A stretch of DNA of 64,000 nt from Ollibium composti (GTDB taxonomy: Bacteria > Pseudomonadota > Alphaproteobacteria > Rhizobiales > Rhizobiaceae): positions 124,001-188,000 of the forward strand of contig NZ_SSNY01000003.1 of assembly GCF_004801285.1 (NCBI RefSeq). The letters run 5' to 3'. Within the stretch, counting starts at the first letter, position 1. Each line of letters starts with the position of its first letter. The notes under the pieces were generated by a model. It saw only the letters and a list, made by a program, of their open reading frames with translations. It did not search any database and had not been told where the DNA came from. Shown piece by piece: positions 1-17,753 of the stretch. The position numbers and the translations under genes were made by a program.

Positions 1-583
1 TCGCCAGCACGCCGCTCTCGGTCGGGCTGTGGCGGGCGGTGGTGATGAGCGCCCCTGCACCGAAGGCGACCGCCGAGCGCAGGATGGCGCCGACATTGTG
101 CGGGTCGGTCACCTGGTCGAGCACCAGCACGAGATTCGTGTCGCCGAGCGCGTCGAGCCGCTTCGGCCTCAAAGGTTCCGCCTCGATCAGCACGCCCTGA
201 TGGACGGCGTCCGAGCCGGTGATCCTGTCGATGTCGCGCGGTTCGGTAAATTCGGCTGCGAAGGGCAGGGCAGAAAGATCGGAAATCCCCAGCCGTTCGG
301 CGGCGTTGCGTGTCACCAGCATGTTGCGGATTTTCCGCGCCGGATTGTCGAGCGCGGCACGCACCGTGTGCAGGCCGTAGAGCCGCACCAGCCCGTCGCC
401 GGGTCCTTCGCCGGCGGCCATCTTCGCCTTCGGCCGGAACGCGGGCTTGCCGCCGGCCTTCTGGTCGCCCCCCTTGCGGTCGCGATGCGCCCGCCGCAGC
501 TTGGCGTAATGGGAATCCTTGGGCGTTCCCGCCGGATTCTCGTCCGGCCTGCTTCCGCCGCGCTTGTCTTTTCGATCGACCAT
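1..583 (-). CDS. rlmB: 23S rRNA (guanosine-2'-O-)-methyltransferase RlmB, 5' part
   Basis: The first 194 residues of a SpoU/TrmH-family rRNA 2'-O-methyltransferase are visible; the 3' end runs off the window. The ATG is at 583-581. Residues 1-60 are a basic, low-complexity extension common in rhizobial homologues. Residues 64-135 (from LVRLYGLHTVRAAL) are the substrate-binding domain. The SPOUT methyltransferase domain starts near residue 150, and its motif DPHNVGAILRSA (160-171) carries the conserved Asn163 and Arg169. By family knowledge RlmB methylates G2251 in the 23S P-loop with S-adenosylmethionine. The family call is strong. The exact rRNA position assumes orthology with the E. coli enzyme. 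Confidence 0.9.
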   Translation of the reverse strand, partial: MVDRKDKRGGSRPDENPAGTPKDSHYAKLRRAHRDRKGGDQKAGGKPAFRPKAKMAAGEGPGDGLVRLYGLHTVRAALDNPARKIRNMLVTRNAAERLGISDLSALPFAAEFTEPRDIDRITGSDAVHQGVLIEAEPLRPKRLDALGDTNLVLVLDQVTDPHNVGAILRSAVAFGAGALITTARHSPTESGVLA

Positions 584-717
584 GCCGGCTCTATAGCTGC
601 CGCGGGAACGTTTGCCTATGTCCTCCGTTTTTGTTCGCCCAGGGGAATCCATCTTTGGGAGCCGGCCTCGGGATAGGGCCGGCATTGGCCTGGACTTGAA
701 ATTGCAAGGAGGACGGC

Positions 718-885
718 ATGGGTGCTTCGGTTCTGGTTGGCATTCTCATCACATTTCTGGTCATCGTTCTGGTGCTTTATCTCGTCCAGCGCCTGCCGCT
801 CGACGCCCGCATGCGGCAGATCGTGCAGATCATCGTCATCATCATCGGCATCGTTTCGCTGCTGAAATACCTGGCCGTCTTCTAG
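718..885 (+). CDS. 55-aa two-segment membrane peptide (Thivi_2564-like)
   Basis: A short frame of 55 codons sits behind an excellent ribosome binding site (AAGGAGG, 706-712). The product begins MGASVLVGILITFLVIVLVL, has one hydrophobic helix, a short charged turn (QRLPLDARMRQ), then a second hydrophobic helix ending KYLAVF. It resembles the small Thivi_2564-type membrane proteins seen in many proteobacteria, whose function is not known. It stands alone between rlmB (divergent) and tRNA-Tyr. The strong binding site and two clean membrane helices support real translation. Function cannot be assigned. Confidence 0.72.
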   Translation: MGASVLVGILITFLVIVLVLYLVQRLPLDARMRQIVQIIVIIIGIVSLLKYLAVF

Positions 886-1034
886 AAGACGCCGCGGATC
901 GGGAAAAAGCCGGGCAGCGTGGTTGACACCGAATTGCCCAGTCGCCATAAGGCGCTGCGCCTGCTCCGAGACGGAAGACGTTTTCCGGCTTGGTGAAGCG
1001 CAGATGCCTCGTTGCATGGCTCCGTCGGCAGTAC

Positions 1035-1119
1035 GGAGGGGTGTCCGAGTGGTTAAAGGAGACGGACTGTAAATCCGTTCGCTATGCGTACGCTGGTTCG
1101 AATCCAGCCCCCTCCACCA
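1035..1119 (+). tRNA. tRNA-Tyr (anticodon GUA)
   Basis: A class II tRNA with a long variable arm. The acceptor strands GGAGGGG (1035-1041) and CCCCTCC (1109-1115) pair fully, followed by discriminator A and an encoded CCA (1117-1119). The anticodon loop CTGTAAA gives GTA. The T-loop GGTTCGAATCC is canonical. It is the first of the tRNA genes that accompany the first tuf copy, an order conserved widely in proteobacteria (Tyr, Gly, tuf, Trp). Confidence 0.96.
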
Positions 1120-1215
1120 CTGCCCGATGAGCCAGCCCGATGGGCAGCAGCGATGATGCAGCAAGGCCGCAAAGGCGCTATCGCTTTTGGCCCGGCCGTG
1201 CCACAACAGTGCGGC

Positions 1216-1289
1216 GCGGGTGTAGCTCAATGGTAGAGCAGCAGCCTTCCAAGCTGAATACGAGGGTTCGATTCCCTTCACCCGCTCCA
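1216..1289 (+). tRNA. tRNA-Gly (anticodon UCC)
   Basis: The acceptor arm GCGGGTG (1216-1222) pairs with CACCCGC (1279-1285); discriminator T and encoded CCA follow. The anticodon loop CTTCCAA gives TCC, reading GGA/GGG glycine codons. The T-arm GGGTTCGATTCCC is canonical. It lies 96 bases after tRNA-Tyr and is probably part of the same transcript. Confidence 0.96.
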
Positions 1290-1302
1290 GTTTTCCGGTC
1301 TT

Positions 1303-1692
1303 TCAGTTGCCTCGGACGCGCTTTTCCAGTTCGAGCGTCCGGCTGCTGAGGTCGTCGAGCTCGAAGGCCTGCGAATCGAGAAAGGCGACCGATCCGTTGT
1401 TCGGGTCGGCTGCCAACCGTTCCGTTTCCCTCAGATGATGCTTGAGCCAGTTCCGCTGTTGCCGTTGCAGTTTCGCCCCGGCGGCTCCCTTTTGCCGCTT
1501 CAGCAAAGTCTGGTAGGCGCTGTTCAGCCTGCGGTCCCACTTGCCGATTTCGGCGTGACCGCAGTCGAGCATCTTGCTCGAAACGCCTTGCGCCTGCCCC
1601 ATGCAGGTATCGAATTCGGGGCTGTTCTGCGCCTGCGCGGGAATCGCGATTGCCGCAGACAGCGCCGCGGCCAGGAAGAAAGTTCTGGGCAT
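1303..1692 (-). CDS. secreted LprI-like (DUF1311) protein
   Basis: A 129-aa exported protein. The chosen ATG (1692) follows a GGAGG with 7 bases spacing; an in-frame ATG eight codons upstream lacks this. Residues 1-22 (MPRTFFLAAALSAAIAIPAQAQ) are a signal peptide with an AQA cleavage site. The mature part has the LprI/DUF1311 layout: FDTCMGQ, then LDCGHAEIGKWDRRLNSAYQ, then a helical repeat rich in charged residues. Some family members inhibit lysozyme in the periplasm; that activity is not evident from sequence here. The gene is convergent with tRNA-Gly, leaving only 13 bases between them. Confidence 0.75.
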   Translation of the reverse strand: MPRTFFLAAALSAAIAIPAQAQNSPEFDTCMGQAQGVSSKMLDCGHAEIGKWDRRLNSAYQTLLKRQKGAAGAKLQRQQRNWLKHHLRETERLAADPNNGSVAFLDSQAFELDDLSSRTLELEKRVRGN

Positions 1693-1771
1693 CCTGCCGC
1701 CTCCGCGTGGGGACAAGGCGAAATGCCCGCACGGCTTGCGCCGTGCGGGCCTTCGCGATCGTGCCGACGGC

Positions 1772-2227
1772 TCAGTCGTTGAAGGCCGACGCCACCTGAC
1801 GATGAGACGGCACCTGGCCGCCCGGCGTCAGTTTGTCGACCACGCCGGGCAGGGCGGTGGAGAGTTGCTTCAGCAGTTCCTGTTCGTCCATGCCGGTGCG
1901 CTGGGCGATCTCGCGGATGACGGCCGGGCCGAGCGCGCGGCCGAGGTCGTTGGCGTCGATGGGCTGGTTCTGGCCGGTTCCCACCCATGAATCGGCGGTG
2001 GTGCCGTGGCCGGCCTCCTTCAGCCGGTCGAGCAGGCCGCCGAGTCCGCCGAGCAGGCCGCCGTCGGCGGACGCGCCGCCCGTCGGCGCGGGTGCGGCTT
2101 GCGGTTCGGCCGGCGCCGGTTCCGTGCTCTTGCCGGACAGCATCTTGCCGACCAGCAGCGCGCCGAGCGCGATGAGCAGCGGCTTGGTGACGTTACCGCC
2201 GGGCACGGCGTTGTCGAACAATCCCAT
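1772..2227 (-). CDS. YidB-like (DUF937) protein
   Basis: A 151-aa protein starting MGLFDNAVPGG. Residues 15-32 form a hydrophobic Gly/Ala/Leu segment, followed by a Pro/Ala-rich linker (about 35-50), a glycine stretch (GGLLGGLGGLLDRL) and a conserved C-terminal half with DSWVGTGQNQPI and GMDEQELLKQLSTALPGVVDKLTPGG. These are hallmarks of the YidB/DUF937 family, widespread and of unknown function. It may be co-transcribed with the LprI-like gene 79 bases downstream on the same strand. Confidence 0.8.
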   Translation of the reverse strand: MGLFDNAVPGGNVTKPLLIALGALLVGKMLSGKSTEPAPAEPQAAPAPTGGASADGGLLGGLGGLLDRLKEAGHGTTADSWVGTGQNQPIDANDLGRALGPAVIREIAQRTGMDEQELLKQLSTALPGVVDKLTPGGQVPSHRQVASAFND

Positions 2228-2367
2228 GGCAGACCTCCACTTGGATCAGAAATGCCCTTGCCCGCCGGCAACAATTGGCCTGTCGCGCGCGGATTTCAAG
2301 TGCGGCTTGAGCTTGGCCGGTTCCTGTGAAAATGATTGCCGTGTCGGGGGCGATGGAGGAGACGTGC

Positions 2368-2622
2368 ATGTCTATCATCAGCTGGATCATTCTCGGCGTC
2401 ATCGCCGGCTTCCTTGGCAGCAAGATCGTCAACAAGAGCGGCCAGGGCATCATCATGGATATCGTGCTCGGCATTGTCGGCGCCATCGTCGGCGGCCTGA
2501 TCTTCAGCGCCTTCGGCGCCTCGGGCGTCACCGGCCTCAACATCTACAGCCTGATCGTGGCGGTGATCGGCGCCATCGTCGTCCTGTGGGCCTACCATGC
2601 CCTCGCCGGGCGGCGTGCCTGA
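2368..2622 (+). CDS. GlsB/YeaQ/YmgE family membrane protein
   Basis: An 84-aa protein with three hydrophobic segments: MSIISWIILGVIAGFLGSKI, then IVLGIVGAIVGGLIFSAFGA, then NIYSLIVAVIGAIVVLWAYH. The glycine-rich pattern IIxGxxAGxLGxxI and GxxGAxxGGxI defines the transglycosylase-associated / GlsB stress-response family. The start at 2368 follows GGAGGA at 2355-2360; an upstream in-frame ATG at 2326 is not preceded by a convincing site. The family is often induced by envelope or acid stress; the biochemical role is unknown. Confidence 0.85.
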   Translation: MSIISWIILGVIAGFLGSKIVNKSGQGIIMDIVLGIVGAIVGGLIFSAFGASGVTGLNIYSLIVAVIGAIVVLWAYHALAGRRA

Positions 2623-2832
2623 CGGCCCGGCCGCCCTTGCGGGACCGCCGTAAAGTCCTACATGAGCGGCAATCCACCCCACTGACGTCGAGCCGCATTC
2701 GGGATCGGGTCCGGGCCTTGCGATGAAGGTTCGGCCACAAGACACTTGTGTTTTGGGGCCGTAGTCGCTAATCGCCCCGCATCCGATCGAAAAGGTCACG
2801 CCGTCACAGGGAAAGCCTCAAGGAAAGAGACT

Positions 2833-4008
<1,176 letters not shown>

Positions 4009-4026
4009 GCTCGACGTTCGAAACAG

Positions 4027-4055
4027 GAAAATGGCGGCCCCGCGCCGCCATTTTC
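4027..4055 (+). terminator. hairpin terminator after tuf copy 1
   Basis: A perfect 12-bp stem: GAAAATGGCGGC (4027-4038) pairs with GCCGCCATTTTC (4044-4055) across a CCCGC loop. It starts 19 bases after the stop codon and carries a TTTT run at the end of the stem. The A/T runs on both sides make it potentially bidirectional. Confidence 0.75.
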
Positions 4056-4163
4056 GTCCGCCAGGCAACGGAAGTCACTTGAAGCTTTCGCGCCAAGCGA
4101 TTAGGAACGGCGCCATCGGGCGCATTGCGGAGCGACTTGCTGCCGCAGCGCACCGAGCGGCCT

Positions 4164-4239
<76 letters not shown>

Positions 4240-4624
4240 TTTCCTTCCGACGCAGCCCTTTTTGCTTCGGACTTGCCCGTCGGAGCCTTGCCGAGGCCTT
4301 GAATGCGGCGAAAAGCTTGCCATATGAGGCCTTCTCAGGCATAACGGCACCATAGCCGGGACGGAACGACTGGATGGTTCCGATGCGGCGTTTGGTCATA
4401 AAACGGATTGTTCCCACTTGCGTGGAGTGAGAATCGGTTTTATGGAAGCATGACAGACACGCGACGCGTGGAGCTGGGAAACCGGCTTTACGCGTCTGAT
4501 TTGCATGGACGGAAGGACCGCGCCGATTCGGCGGCACCGGAAGTCCGGCGGCACATCCCGGCCGGTGGCTTTATCGGCTGGATCATCCAGGAGACCCGGT
4601 CCAACGGGTCTTGAAAGAGCAGGC
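4240..4624. other. tRNA-Trp to secE spacer
   Basis: This 385-base gap holds no gene I can support. A short plus-strand frame from 4450 (start MTDTRRVELGNRLYASDLHG) ends at 4614, but it has no good ribosome binding site and no recognised family. The promoter for secE-nusG should lie here. The best guess I found, TTGCGT followed 17 bases later by TATGGA around 4412-4440, is too weak to call. Confidence 0.4.
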
Positions 4625-4831
4625 ATGGCGTCGAAGACATACAATCCTTTCGTCTTCCTCCAGCAGGTGAGGGCGGAAACCGCGAAGGTGACCTGGCCGT
4701 CGCGGCGCGAGACGCTGATCTCGACCGTCATGGTGCTCATCTTCTCGTTCCTGGCCATGGCTTTCTTCTTCAGCGCGGATTTCATCATGGGCTTCGCGGT
4801 GGAGAAGATCCTCGGGCTCGGTGCCATTTAG
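4625..4831 (+). CDS. secE: preprotein translocase subunit SecE
   Basis: A 68-aa single-span SecE. The conserved cytosolic amphipathic part is FLQQVRAETAKVTWPSRRET, followed by the membrane helix STVMVLIFSFLAMAFFFSADFIM. SecE clamps SecY (encoded at 36042) in the Sec channel. The short form with one membrane helix is normal for alphaproteobacteria. The frame is open far upstream, but the start at 4625 (MASKTYNPFVF) matches the family length. nusG starts 28 bases downstream, so the two are co-transcribed. Confidence 0.95.
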   Translation: MASKTYNPFVFLQQVRAETAKVTWPSRRETLISTVMVLIFSFLAMAFFFSADFIMGFAVEKILGLGAI

Positions 4832-4859
4832 TAAGATTGCCACTACGGGGAATTTGTTG

Positions 4860-5399
4860 ATGACTGCGCGGTGGTACATCGTCCATGCCTACTCGAACTT
4901 CGAGAAGAAGGTCGCCGAGGACATCGAGAACAAGGCCAAGCAGAAAGGCCTGAGCGACAGGATCGAGCAGATCGTCGTGCCGACCGAGAAGGTCGTCGAG
5001 GTGCGGCGCGGCAAGAAGGTCGATGCCGAGCGCAAGTTCTTCCCCGGCTACGTGCTGATGAAGGCGAACCTGAACGACGCGGTGATTTCGCTGGTGAAGA
5101 ACACGCCGCGCGTCACCGGCTTCCTGGGCGAGGACAAGCATACGGCCAAGCCGATGTACATCACCGAGAAGGAGGCCGAGCGCATCCTTCATCAGGTGCA
5201 GGAAGGTGTCGAGCGGCCCAAGCCGTCGGTCACCTTCGAGATCGGCGAACAGGTGCGCGTCTCCGACGGACCGTTCGCTTCCTTCAACGGCTTCGTTCAG
5301 GAAGTCGACGAGGAGCGCGCCCGCCTCAAGGTGGAAGTTTCGATCTTCGGGCGCGCCGTGCCCGTTGATCTCGAATTCGGACAGGTCGAGAAGGGCTGA
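4860..5399 (+). CDS. nusG: transcription termination/antitermination factor NusG
   Basis: A 179-aa NusG. The N-terminal NGN domain opens MTARWYIVHAYSNFEKKVAE and contains FFPGYVLMKANL, which binds the RNA polymerase clamp. The C-terminal KOW domain (from about residue 125, FEIGEQVRVSDGPFASFNGFV) contacts Rho or ribosomal protein S10. The start at 4860 is preferred over an in-frame ATG 13 codons upstream because the latter overlaps secE and extends past the normal N terminus. In family knowledge it couples transcription and translation and supports Rho termination. Confidence 0.96.
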   Translation: MTARWYIVHAYSNFEKKVAEDIENKAKQKGLSDRIEQIVVPTEKVVEVRRGKKVDAERKFFPGYVLMKANLNDAVISLVKNTPRVTGFLGEDKHTAKPMYITEKEAERILHQVQEGVERPKPSVTFEIGEQVRVSDGPFASFNGFVQEVDEERARLKVEVSIFGRAVPVDLEFGQVEKG

Positions 5400-5566
5400 T
5401 CCGGATCGCCGCCGGGCTTCGGCCGGGCGGACGCGGTGGCGCAAGCCGCCGTATCGAAGGTGGGAGGCGAGACCGGCTTTAGCCGGCCTGTCGGACCAGA
5501 CCACCGCACTGCAACCGCCGGCGTCGTCCCCAGGACGGACCGGCAAGAACAAAGGCAGGAAAGAGT

Positions 5567-5995
5567 ATGGCTAAGAAAGTAGCGGGCCAGCTCAAGCTGC
5601 AGGTAGCCGCCGGCTCCGCGACCCCGTCGCCGCCGATCGGCCCCGCACTTGGTCAGCGCGGCATCAACATCATGGAATTCTGCAAGGCGTTCAACGCTGC
5701 CTCGCAGGAGATGGAGAAGGGTTCGCCCATCCCCGTCGTCATCACCTATTATCAGGACAAGTCCTTCACCTTCGTCATGAAGACGCCGCCGGTGACCTAC
5801 TTCCTGAAGAAGGCGGCCAACCTGAAGTCGGGCTCGAAGGAGCCGGGCAAGGCCAAGGCCGGCACCATCGGCCGCGACAAGGTGCGCGAGATCGCCGAGA
5901 AGAAGATGAAGGACCTCAACGCCAACGACGTCGAGGCGGCCATGCGCATGGTCGAGGGCTCCGCCCGTTCGATGGGTCTGGAAGTGGTGGGCTGA
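5567..5995 (+). CDS. rplK: 50S ribosomal protein L11
   Basis: L11, 142 aa, binds the GTPase-associated region of 23S rRNA. The N-terminal domain has the proline-rich [24 protein letters not shown]; the C-terminal RNA-binding domain has [17 protein letters not shown] and [13 protein letters not shown]. The ATG at 5567 follows AGGAAAG. A 167-base gap after nusG may carry a promoter or leader. rplA begins 5 bases after its stop, so the pair is translationally linked; in E. coli this pair is repressed by L1. Confidence 0.97.
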   Translation: MAKKVAGQLKLQVAAGSATPSPPIGPALGQRGINIMEFCKAFNAASQEMEKGSPIPVVITYYQDKSFTFVMKTPPVTYFLKKAANLKSGSKEPGKAKAGTIGRDKVREIAEKKMKDLNANDVEAAMRMVEGSARSMGLEVVG

Positions 5996-6000
5996 CGATC

Positions 6001-6699
6001 ATGGCGAAGATTGCAAAACGTGTAGTCAAGTCCCGCGAGGGCATCGACGCGAACAAGGCTTACGGCCTCGGCGAGGCGCTGCAGCTTCTGAAGGACCGCT
6101 CGAAGGTCAAGTTCGACGAGACGGTCGAGGTCGCGATGAACCTCGGCGTCGATCCGCGTCACGCCGACCAGATGGTCCGCGGCGTCGTCAACCTGCCGAA
6201 CGGCACCGGCCGTACTGTCCGCGTCGCGGTTTTCGCGCGCGGCGACAAGGCTGAGGAAGCCAAGGCCGCCGGCGCCGATATCGTCGGCGCCGAGGAACTG
6301 GTGCAGACCGTCCAGGGCGGCACCATCGAGTTCGACCGCTGCATCGCCACGCCCGACATGATGGGCCTGGTCGGTCGCCTCGGCAAGGTTCTCGGCCCGC
6401 GCGGCCTGATGCCGAACCCGCGCGTCGGCACCGTCACCGCCGACGTCGCCGCCGCCGTCAAGGCGTCGAAGGGCGGCGCGGTGGAGTTCCGCGTCGAGAA
6501 GGCCGGTATCGTGCATGCCGGCGTCGGCAAGGTCTCCTTCGACCTCAAGGCGCTGGAAGAGAACGTGCGCGCCTTCGCCGATGCGGTGAACAAGGCGAAG
6601 CCCGCCGGCGCCAAGGGCAACTATGTGAAGAAGGTGTCCGTCACCTCGACCATGGGCCCGGGCCTGAAGATCGATCCGGCGACGCTCGTCGCGTCCTGA
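6001..6699 (+). CDS. rplA: 50S ribosomal protein L1
   Basis: L1, 232 aa, forms the mobile stalk at the ribosomal E site. Diagnostic stretches are [20 protein letters not shown], the domain II core [20 protein letters not shown], and the C-terminal [16 protein letters not shown]. The length is normal. It starts 5 bases after rplK, consistent with the L11 operon, where L1 acts as translational repressor in other proteobacteria. A 386-base gap with a structured leader follows before rplJ. Confidence 0.97.
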   Translation: MAKIAKRVVKSREGIDANKAYGLGEALQLLKDRSKVKFDETVEVAMNLGVDPRHADQMVRGVVNLPNGTGRTVRVAVFARGDKAEEAKAAGADIVGAEELVQTVQGGTIEFDRCIATPDMMGLVGRLGKVLGPRGLMPNPRVGTVTADVAAAVKASKGGAVEFRVEKAGIVHAGVGKVSFDLKALEENVRAFADAVNKAKPAGAKGNYVKKVSVTSTMGPGLKIDPATLVAS

Positions 6700-7085
6700 T
6701 CGCGAGTTTTCGGGATCGGCCGCCAGACGGCCGGTTCCGCTGAAGAATTCCGGTCCCCTGCGTATCGGGGGCCGGATGCCCGAGGCCGAAAGGCCGACGG
6801 CACGTCCTGTCCGAGATTGCGGGCGGCCAGGGGCTTCGGCTCACGGCCTTAATCGAATGGCCTGCATGAGACGGGTGAAGACCCGACAAGGAAGCTCCGG
6901 CTTCTTTTGAAAGGTTCGAACCGTGTTTGCCTTTTGGCGCGGCTCCGGGGAACCGGGACCGACGGAAAGGGGGCAGGATCCTCTGAACCGCCGTTCGAGC
7001 GATCCGTGAATGGAAAGCTCGCCCGGCAAAAGGCAATCGACGCCTGTTTCCGCGAATGGGGGCAGGGGTCAACTGGAGATAGGCA
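6700..7085 (+). promoter_or_regulatory. rplJ leader with candidate L10 autoregulatory structure
   Basis: The 386-base gap between rplA and rplJ has no supportable gene. It contains a GC-rich hairpin near 6750-6775 and, at 6868-6885, the motif GAGAC directly followed by the small stem CGGGT-GAAG-ACCCG. A GAGAC element next to a short G/C hairpin is reminiscent of L10 leaders, where the L10-L12 complex binds and represses rplJL. The position is right, but I could not align it with a covariance model. A promoter for rplJL-rpoBC may also be here. Confidence 0.45.
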
Positions 7086-7604
7086 GTGGACAGAGCGGAA
7101 AAACGCGAACTCGTCACGGGCCTGAACGACGCCTTCAAGGGCGCCGGTTCAGTGGTCGTGGCCCACTATGCCGGTATCACCGTCGCGCAGATGAACGATC
7201 TTCGTACGAAGATGCGTCAGGCCGGCGGCACCGTCAAAGTCGCGAAGAACCGCCTCGCCAAGATCGCTCTTCAGGGCACGGACTCCGCATCGATCATCGA
7301 TCTGTTCAAGGGACAGACGCTGATCGCTTATTCGGAGGATCCGATTGCAGCGCCGAAGGTCGCATCCGATTTCGCCAAGGGCAATGACAAGCTTGTCATT
7401 CTCGGCGGCGCGATGGGTCAGACCTCGCTCGACGCCGACGGAGTGAAGGCTCTCGCCACGCTTCCGTCGCTCGACGAGTTGCGCGGCAAGCTGGTCGGCC
7501 TGCTGGTCGCTCCGGCGACCCGGATCGCCCAGATCGTCAATGCGCCGGCCGGCTCGGTCGCTCGCGTCATTGGCGCTTATGCCCGGAAGGACGAGGCGGC
7601 GTGA
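7086..7604 (+). CDS. rplJ: 50S ribosomal protein L10
   Basis: L10, 172 aa, anchors the L7/L12 dimers on the stalk base. The conserved N-terminal part is [34 protein letters not shown]; the C-terminal helix that carries L12 is [15 protein letters not shown]. Translation appears to start at GTG (7086), preceded by GGAG; no better ATG gives the standard N terminus DRAEKRELV. rplL follows after 52 bases. Confidence 0.96.
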   Translation: MDRAEKRELVTGLNDAFKGAGSVVVAHYAGITVAQMNDLRTKMRQAGGTVKVAKNRLAKIALQGTDSASIIDLFKGQTLIAYSEDPIAAPKVASDFAKGNDKLVILGGAMGQTSLDADGVKALATLPSLDELRGKLVGLLVAPATRIAQIVNAPAGSVARVIGAYARKDEAA

Positions 7605-7656
7605 GGCCGTTCCTCAGCAACAACAACACGTTCGAACTGATTGAAGGAAAACGCAA

Positions 7657-8034
<378 letters not shown>

Positions 8035-8043
8035 GTTGCGGTT

Positions 8044-8071
8044 CCGGCGGACGGTTTTTCCCGTCCGCCGG
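8044..8071 (+). promoter_or_regulatory. rplL-rpoB hairpin (attenuator or processing site)
   Basis: A perfect 11-bp stem, CCGGCGGACGG (8044-8054) with CCGTCCGCCGG (8061-8071), loop TTTTTC. It has no U-tract after the stem, so it is a poor full terminator. In E. coli the equivalent gap holds an attenuator and an RNase III site that reduce rpoBC relative to rplJL; this hairpin is placed to do the same. Confidence 0.55.
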
Positions 8072-8372
8072 TCCCCGTAGCGCGGGGGAAGTGGGGAGAA
8101 CCTCTTTCCCGAGGGCCGGAAAACGGCCTTCGGGAAACGGGTTTTTTCCCGTTCTGGGAACGGCCCCGAAAAGTTGCAGACTTTTCGGACAAGGTCGTTT
8201 CCGAAATCGAGAATTTGACTGCATCGGACCCGAATGGGAAACCCGGTTCCGGAAAAGTCCGATGCTGAAGTAGGAACAGGCCCGCTTGCCGAGATGCGGG
8301 CCGATGGCAGGGATCGCCGGGCAGGGCGGTCCCCCAGAGATGAAGCCAGACATGGCTGAACAAGGAGCGACG
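8072..8372. other. rpoB leader with stacked hairpins
   Basis: No gene is supported here. Two further stems follow the first. TTCCCGAGGGCCG and CGGCCTTCGGGAA pair with one wobble over a GAAAA loop (about 8107-8137). CCGAAAAGT (8066-like arm at 8166-8174) pairs with ACTTTTCGG (8180-8188) over TGCAG. The last one recurs, less perfectly, before rpsE at 34383-34401. The rpoB ribosome binding site AAGGAG is at 8362-8367. Confidence 0.5.
8166..8188. repeat. AAAAGT-TGCNG-ACTTTT palindromic repeat, copy 1
   Basis: A 9-bp stem, CCGAAAAGT and ACTTTTCGG, encloses the loop TGCAG. A related copy with the same AAAAGT/ACTTTT arms and loop TGCTG is at 34383-34401. Short palindromes of this type are scattered in intergenic DNA of rhizobia; I recognise the style but cannot name the family with certainty. 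Confidence 0.55.
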
Positions 8373-12509
<4,137 letters not shown>

Positions 12510-12635
12510 AAGGCGTTGCGCCGCGGGAACTCATTTCCGCGGCGCGCCAAGATTTCCGGCTTCGGCCGGCCCTCGCGGACCGCTGTCCGCAGATGAAATG
12601 GAATGGGGTATCGAGGCCCCGATAAGGAGAATGGC

Positions 12636-16832
<4,197 letters not shown>

Positions 16833-16853
16833 GGTCCTTGCATGGACCTTGGC

Positions 16854-16879
16854 AAAAAGGGGCCTCCGGGCCCCTTTTT
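16854..16879 (+). terminator. rpoC intrinsic terminator
   Basis: The stem AAAAAGGGGCC pairs perfectly with GGCCCCTTTTT around a TCCG loop, followed by C and more T. It sits 21 bases after the rpoC stop and closes the rplJL-rpoBC transcript. Confidence 0.92.
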
Positions 16880-16982
16880 CTTTGGCATTCACTTGGCAAG
16901 AAACGGAATGCGCCTGCATGCGGAGCGCCCTAGTTCTATGTCGCGGACGAATTGGCCGCCGGCACAGTCGAGGAGAATCGCC

Positions 16983-17753
16983 ATGCAAGCCACTGACGGG
17001 ATCGTCCAGGAAAGCCCCCGGAATCGCTCCGCAGTACGGCACCCGGCCTCGGCCGAAGCGCGCGTGGCCGCCTACGACTGGGGTGGGTTGGCCGCGAGCC
17101 TCGATGCGCATGGCTGCGCGGTGCTCGAAGGGCTGCTCGGTGCGGAGGAATGCACCGCGATTGCCGATCTCTACGACCAGCCCGACCATTTCCGCAGCCA
17201 TATCGTCATGGCCCGTCATGGTTTCGGCCGGGGCGAGTACCGCTATTTCGACTATCCGCTGCCCGGCCTGATCGACGGGCTGAGGACGGCGCTCTATCCG
17301 CGAATGGCGGTCGTCGCCAACGACTGGAACGCCCGCATGAACGTTGCCGAGCGCTATCCCGACCGCCATGCCGTGTTCCTTGAGCGCTGCCATGAAGCGG
17401 GGCAGGGGCGCCCGACGCCGCTTCTGCTGCGCTACCGCGAAGGCGATTTCAACTGCCTGCATCAAGACCTTTATGGCGACCTGGCCTTTCCGATCCAGGT
17501 GGCGATCCTGATGTCGGAACCTGGCCGCGACTTCACCGGGGGTGAGTTTGTGCTGACCGAGCAGCGCCCGCGCATGCAAAGCCGCGTCGAGGTCGTCCCC
17601 TTGCGCCGCGGCGACGCGGTCGCTTTCGCTGTGCACAACCGGCCGGTGCAGGGCACGAAGGGCAATTATCGTGTCAATCTGCGCCATGGCGTCAGCCGCC
17701 TGCGCGGCGGGTTGCGCCATACGCTGGGGATCATCTTCCACGATGCACGATAG
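16983..17753 (+). CDS. 2-oxoglutarate/Fe(II) oxygenase, DUF2086 (Oxygenase-NA) type
   Basis: A 256-aa non-haem iron dioxygenase. The ATG at 16983 follows GAGGAG; the frame is open further upstream but runs through the rpoC terminator. The HxD-H iron triad is visible as His160 and Asp162 (CLHQDLYG) and His218 (VHNRPVQG), with Arg230/Arg234 in place to hold 2-oxoglutarate. The sequence matches my memory of the Oxygenase-NA family (PF09859), proposed to act on alkylated DNA. It overlaps the next gene, a DNA alkyl-repair protein, by 11 bases, which supports that role. The precise substrate is not shown by sequence. Confidence 0.82.
   Translation: MQATDGIVQESPRNRSAVRHPASAEARVAAYDWGGLAASLDAHGCAVLEGLLGAEECTAIADLYDQPDHFRSHIVMARHGFGRGEYRYFDYPLPGLIDGLRTALYPRMAVVANDWNARMNVAERYPDRHAVFLERCHEAGQGRPTPLLLRYREGDFNCLHQDLYGDLAFPIQVAILMSEPGRDFTGGEFVLTEQRPRMQSRVEVVPLRRGDAVAFAVHNRPVQGTKGNYRVNLRHGVSRLRGGLRHTLGIIFHDAR

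Noticed and set aside
4450-4614. Short plus-strand frame between tRNA-Trp and secE
   Set aside because: There is no good ribosome binding site and no family. It may be chance.
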